In this document: positions 6,730 through 8,648 of the stretch, in pieces
Position numbering within the stretch: position 1 is the first letter of the stretch
Layout: every line of letters begins with the position of its first letter
NCBI GenBank assembly: GCA_023436825.1
Contig: JAEZHS010000558.1
Location: 1 to 8,648 of the forward strand
DNA length: 8,648 nucleotides
Reading direction: 5' to 3'
Source: Pseudomonadota bacterium
Lineage (GTDB): Bacteria > Pseudomonadota > Alphaproteobacteria > Reyranellales > Reyranellaceae
Made by a program: the position numbers and the translations under genes
Notes under the pieces: model-generated
Databases searched by the model: none
Told to the model about the DNA's origin: nothing
The model's input: only the letters and a program-made list of their open reading frames with translations

Positions 6730-7104
6730 TCAGACGGGGAGGGGTGGCGCTCGCGGTTGGCTGGGTCCGTCGCGGATGCCGACGGACACCAGCACCTCAG
6801 CCGTTTCAAGCGGACGTACAGTCGTCGCCGGGCGATCGACGGCAACGAAGGAAGTGGACGGCTCGCCGAGCGCCGGCGCATGGGCGAGGCCCAGGCAGCA
6901 CTCATGCAGCGTCCCGGCGGTTGCCGGATGCTGGTCGTCGCCTTGCTCGCCGCTGGGCAAGCACATCGCGACCCAGTCGGTCGGCGCACCGCCGCGCATC
7001 AGGGCGGCATGGGCCAGCGGCTGCAGGAAATTGAGGGTGATCGCAAACAACGCCGCCGCCAATGCCGCCGCGCGCCAGCCCTGGTCGGAGCGTCTGCGAT
7101 CCAT
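6730..7104 (-). CDS. DUF2946-like small exported Cys/His protein
   Basis: The product has 124 residues with a hydrophobic N-terminal segment after a basic start (residues 11-30) and a plausible signal cleavage after LAHA (about 33). The mature part is small and contains C48, H67, C69, C70 and H75 (MCLPSG and HECCLGLAH). The C-terminus is Pro-rich and ends near QPRAPPLPV, as in many DUF2946 proteins (RxPP-type tails). DUF2946 genes often sit beside TonB receptors and copper genes, and this one precedes a TonB receptor, but no biochemical role is established that I know of. The ATG at 7104 has only a weak ribosome binding site. The gene lies 48 bp after the TetR gene and 64 bp before the receptor. 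The family call rests on length, architecture and context; a generic exported Cys-rich protein is the alternative. Confidence 0.68.
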   Translation of the reverse strand: MDRRRSDQGWRAAALAAALFAITLNFLQPLAHAALMRGGAPTDWVAMCLPSGEQGDDQHPATAGTLHECCLGLAHAPALGEPSTSFVAVDRPATTVRPLETAEVLVSVGIRDGPSQPRAPPLPV

Positions 7105-7152
7105 AGCCGTAACTAGGCACGAACGCGCGTCCAGCGAAAGGGGCGTGTTGTC

Positions 7153-7710
7153 CTAAAAGGCTTCCTTGCCGAACGTCTCCCTTGCCACAGCAAGGATTTC
7201 CCGCGCCAGCGCCGGATCATCGACGGCGCGCGCCAGAGTGAGCGCCCCCACCATGCCGGCATAGGCGGCGATGGCGCGGCGTCGGCGGGCGGCCGGCGTG
7301 CCGTGCTTCAGCAGGGCCACGATGCGGTCGACCTGCCGGCGTATCCCCGTGGTCACCGTCCTGCGCAGCGCCGGACCTTGGCGGGCGACGTCGGCGCCGA
7401 GCGCCGCCACGACGCAGCCGTTGGCGCGGTCGGCGCGGTGCCGGTCGGACAGGTAGCCGGCGACGAGCTCGGAAAGGCTCTCGAGCCGCTCCTGCCAAGC
7501 CGTGCTGCGCTCGACGGCATGCGCCATCGCCTCGGCCATCAGCGCGTCCTTGGAGGCGAAGTGGCCGTAGAAGCCGCCGTGGGTGAGCTCGGCCTCCTTC
7601 ATGATGGCGTCGACGCCGACGCCGTCGAAACCCTCGCCGCGGAACAGGCGCGCCGCCGCGTCGACGATGCGCTGCCGATTCTCCATCGCCTTCTGCCGGC
7701 TGACCCGCAT
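7153..7710 (-). CDS. TetR/AcrR-family transcriptional regulator
   Basis: This 185-residue protein has an N-terminal DNA-binding domain (about residues 10-57) with the typical TetR helix-turn-helix run IVDAAARLF ... GVGVDAIMKEAELTHGGFYGHFASKDAL. A helical ligand-binding domain fills the rest. The single cysteine C99 lies in NGCVVAALGADVA, a position where relatives such as NemR have a conserved, in NemR reactive, cysteine; electrophile sensing is therefore possible but only inferred. The start is supported by GAGGT at 7717-7721. The gene is divergent from a short-chain dehydrogenase gene, and their shared 91-bp gap holds two operator-like boxes over both predicted promoters, so it probably represses itself and that gene. 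The copper-type genes follow on the same strand after 48 bp, so limited read-through into them cannot be excluded. Confidence 0.93.
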   Translation of the reverse strand: MRVSRQKAMENRQRIVDAAARLFRGEGFDGVGVDAIMKEAELTHGGFYGHFASKDALMAEAMAHAVERSTAWQERLESLSELVAGYLSDRHRADRANGCVVAALGADVARQGPALRRTVTTGIRRQVDRIVALLKHGTPAARRRRAIAAYAGMVGALTLARAVDDPALAREILAVARETFGKEAF

Positions 7711-7737
7711 GAAATTACCTCACCGATGCCCGTCGAA

Positions 7738-7767
7738 ATTATATATGACGACCATCATCAAAGACAA
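7738..7767 (-). promoter_or_regulatory. Predicted promoter of the TetR gene
   Basis: On the minus strand, -35 TTGTCT (7762-7767) and a perfect -10 TATAAT (7738-7743) are separated by 18 bp. The leader would be about 20 nt, with a GAGGT ribosome binding site before the ATG at 7710. Confidence 0.6.
7741..7762. promoter_or_regulatory. Operator-like box 1 (TetR-proximal)
   Basis: This 22-bp box has an imperfect palindromic core, ATGACGACCATCAT, at 7745-7758. It matches box 2 at 20 of 22 positions. It overlaps the -10 and spacer of the predicted TetR promoter, a good position for autorepression. Confidence 0.65.
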
Positions 7768-7773
7768 TATATG
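7745..7773 (+). promoter_or_regulatory. Predicted promoter of the dehydrogenase gene
   Basis: -35 ATGACG (7745-7750) and -10 TATATG (7768-7773) each match consensus at 4 of 6 positions, with 17-bp spacing. The hexamers are weak individually, and the call rests on spacing and on the overlap with both operator-like boxes. Confidence 0.4.
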
Positions 7774-7788
7774 ACGATCGTCATCAAA
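7767..7788. promoter_or_regulatory. Operator-like box 2 (dehydrogenase-proximal)
   Basis: The core ATGACGATCGTCAT (7771-7784) is a perfect 14-bp palindrome. The full 22-bp box repeats box 1 in direct orientation 26 bp away, with two differences. It overlaps the predicted -10 of the dehydrogenase gene, so binding would block initiation. Confidence 0.72.
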
Positions 7789-7801
7789 CACGGAGTTCGC
7801 A

Positions 7802-8581
<780 letters not shown>

Positions 8582-8601
8582 TCTCGCCGGACCAGGCCCG
8601 C

Positions 8602-8648
8602 TCTTCGTCTTCCGGACCGCGCGCTTCCAGCTCGCTCATGGTCATGAG
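8602..8648. repeat. Dispersed palindromic repeat, second copy cut by the window end
   Basis: Bases 8602-8624 match 2245-2267 exactly (23 of 23). A second shared box, CTCATGGTCAT (8635-8645), follows after 10 bp, against 11 bp in the first copy. The last bases, CTCATG GT CATGAG (8635-8648), form a small palindrome at what should be the tip of the hairpin. The right arm would lie beyond the window. The location, just after the dehydrogenase stop, matches the intergenic placement of the first copy. Confidence 0.78.

Noticed and set aside
4608..7034. 808-codon open frame on the + strand
   Set aside because: It lies mostly antisense to the well-supported receptor gene. It is Arg/Val/Asp/His-rich with no recognisable domain; long antisense frames are expected in GC-rich genes with strong third-position bias.
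7105..7152. Dedicated promoter for the DUF2946-like/receptor operon
   Set aside because: The 48-bp gap after the TetR gene shows no convincing -35/-10 pair. A promoter may lie inside the TetR gene or be of a type I cannot recognise.

Overview
The window is high-GC, densely packed bacterial DNA. Short intergenic gaps, strong GGGGAG/GGAG ribosome binding sites and the gene families present suggest an alphaproteobacterium, perhaps Rhizobiales- or Reyranella-like. That placement is inference; no rRNA or tRNA gene is present to fix it. No insertion sequence, integrase, CRISPR array or tRNA was seen, and no gene-free stretch exceeds about 110 bases.

Region 1 (1-2239, + strand): the 3' part of a URC4/urg3-family (DUF1688) gene is followed by uracil phosphoribosyltransferase (upp) and a small MAPEG-family membrane protein. 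URC4 next to upp is the signature of the URC uracil-degradation route; a URC1-like (GTP cyclohydrolase II-related) gene may lie upstream of the window. A long palindromic repeat (about 2245-2339) fills the gap between this block and the convergent one that follows.

Region 2 (2347-7104, - strand): five genes read leftward: a DUF2946-like small exported Cys/His protein, a TonB-dependent outer-membrane receptor, a BNR/sialidase-like beta-propeller with CECC and CPHHG motifs, a TlpA-like exported thioredoxin with CAPC, and a PCu(A)C periplasmic copper chaperone. The last four are packed with 1-bp, 4-bp and 10-bp junctions. The set looks like an envelope copper uptake and delivery operon: receptor at the outer membrane, periplasmic binding and redox proteins, then the chaperone. 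A hairpin with a T-rich tail sits just before the receptor gene and may adjust its expression relative to the DUF2946-like gene.

Region 3 (7153-8581): a TetR-family regulator (-) and a classical short-chain dehydrogenase/reductase (+) are divergent. The 91-bp gap holds two near-identical 22-bp operator-like boxes, 26 bp apart, overlapping predicted promoters for both genes. This is a typical self-regulated repressor/oxidoreductase pair.

The window ends inside a second copy of the palindromic repeat (8602-8648), so the repeat is probably a dispersed intergenic family in this genome.

The most unusual item is the putative copper cassette, especially its sialidase-like protein, which carries cysteine and histidine clusters and no visible sialidase catalytic signature.
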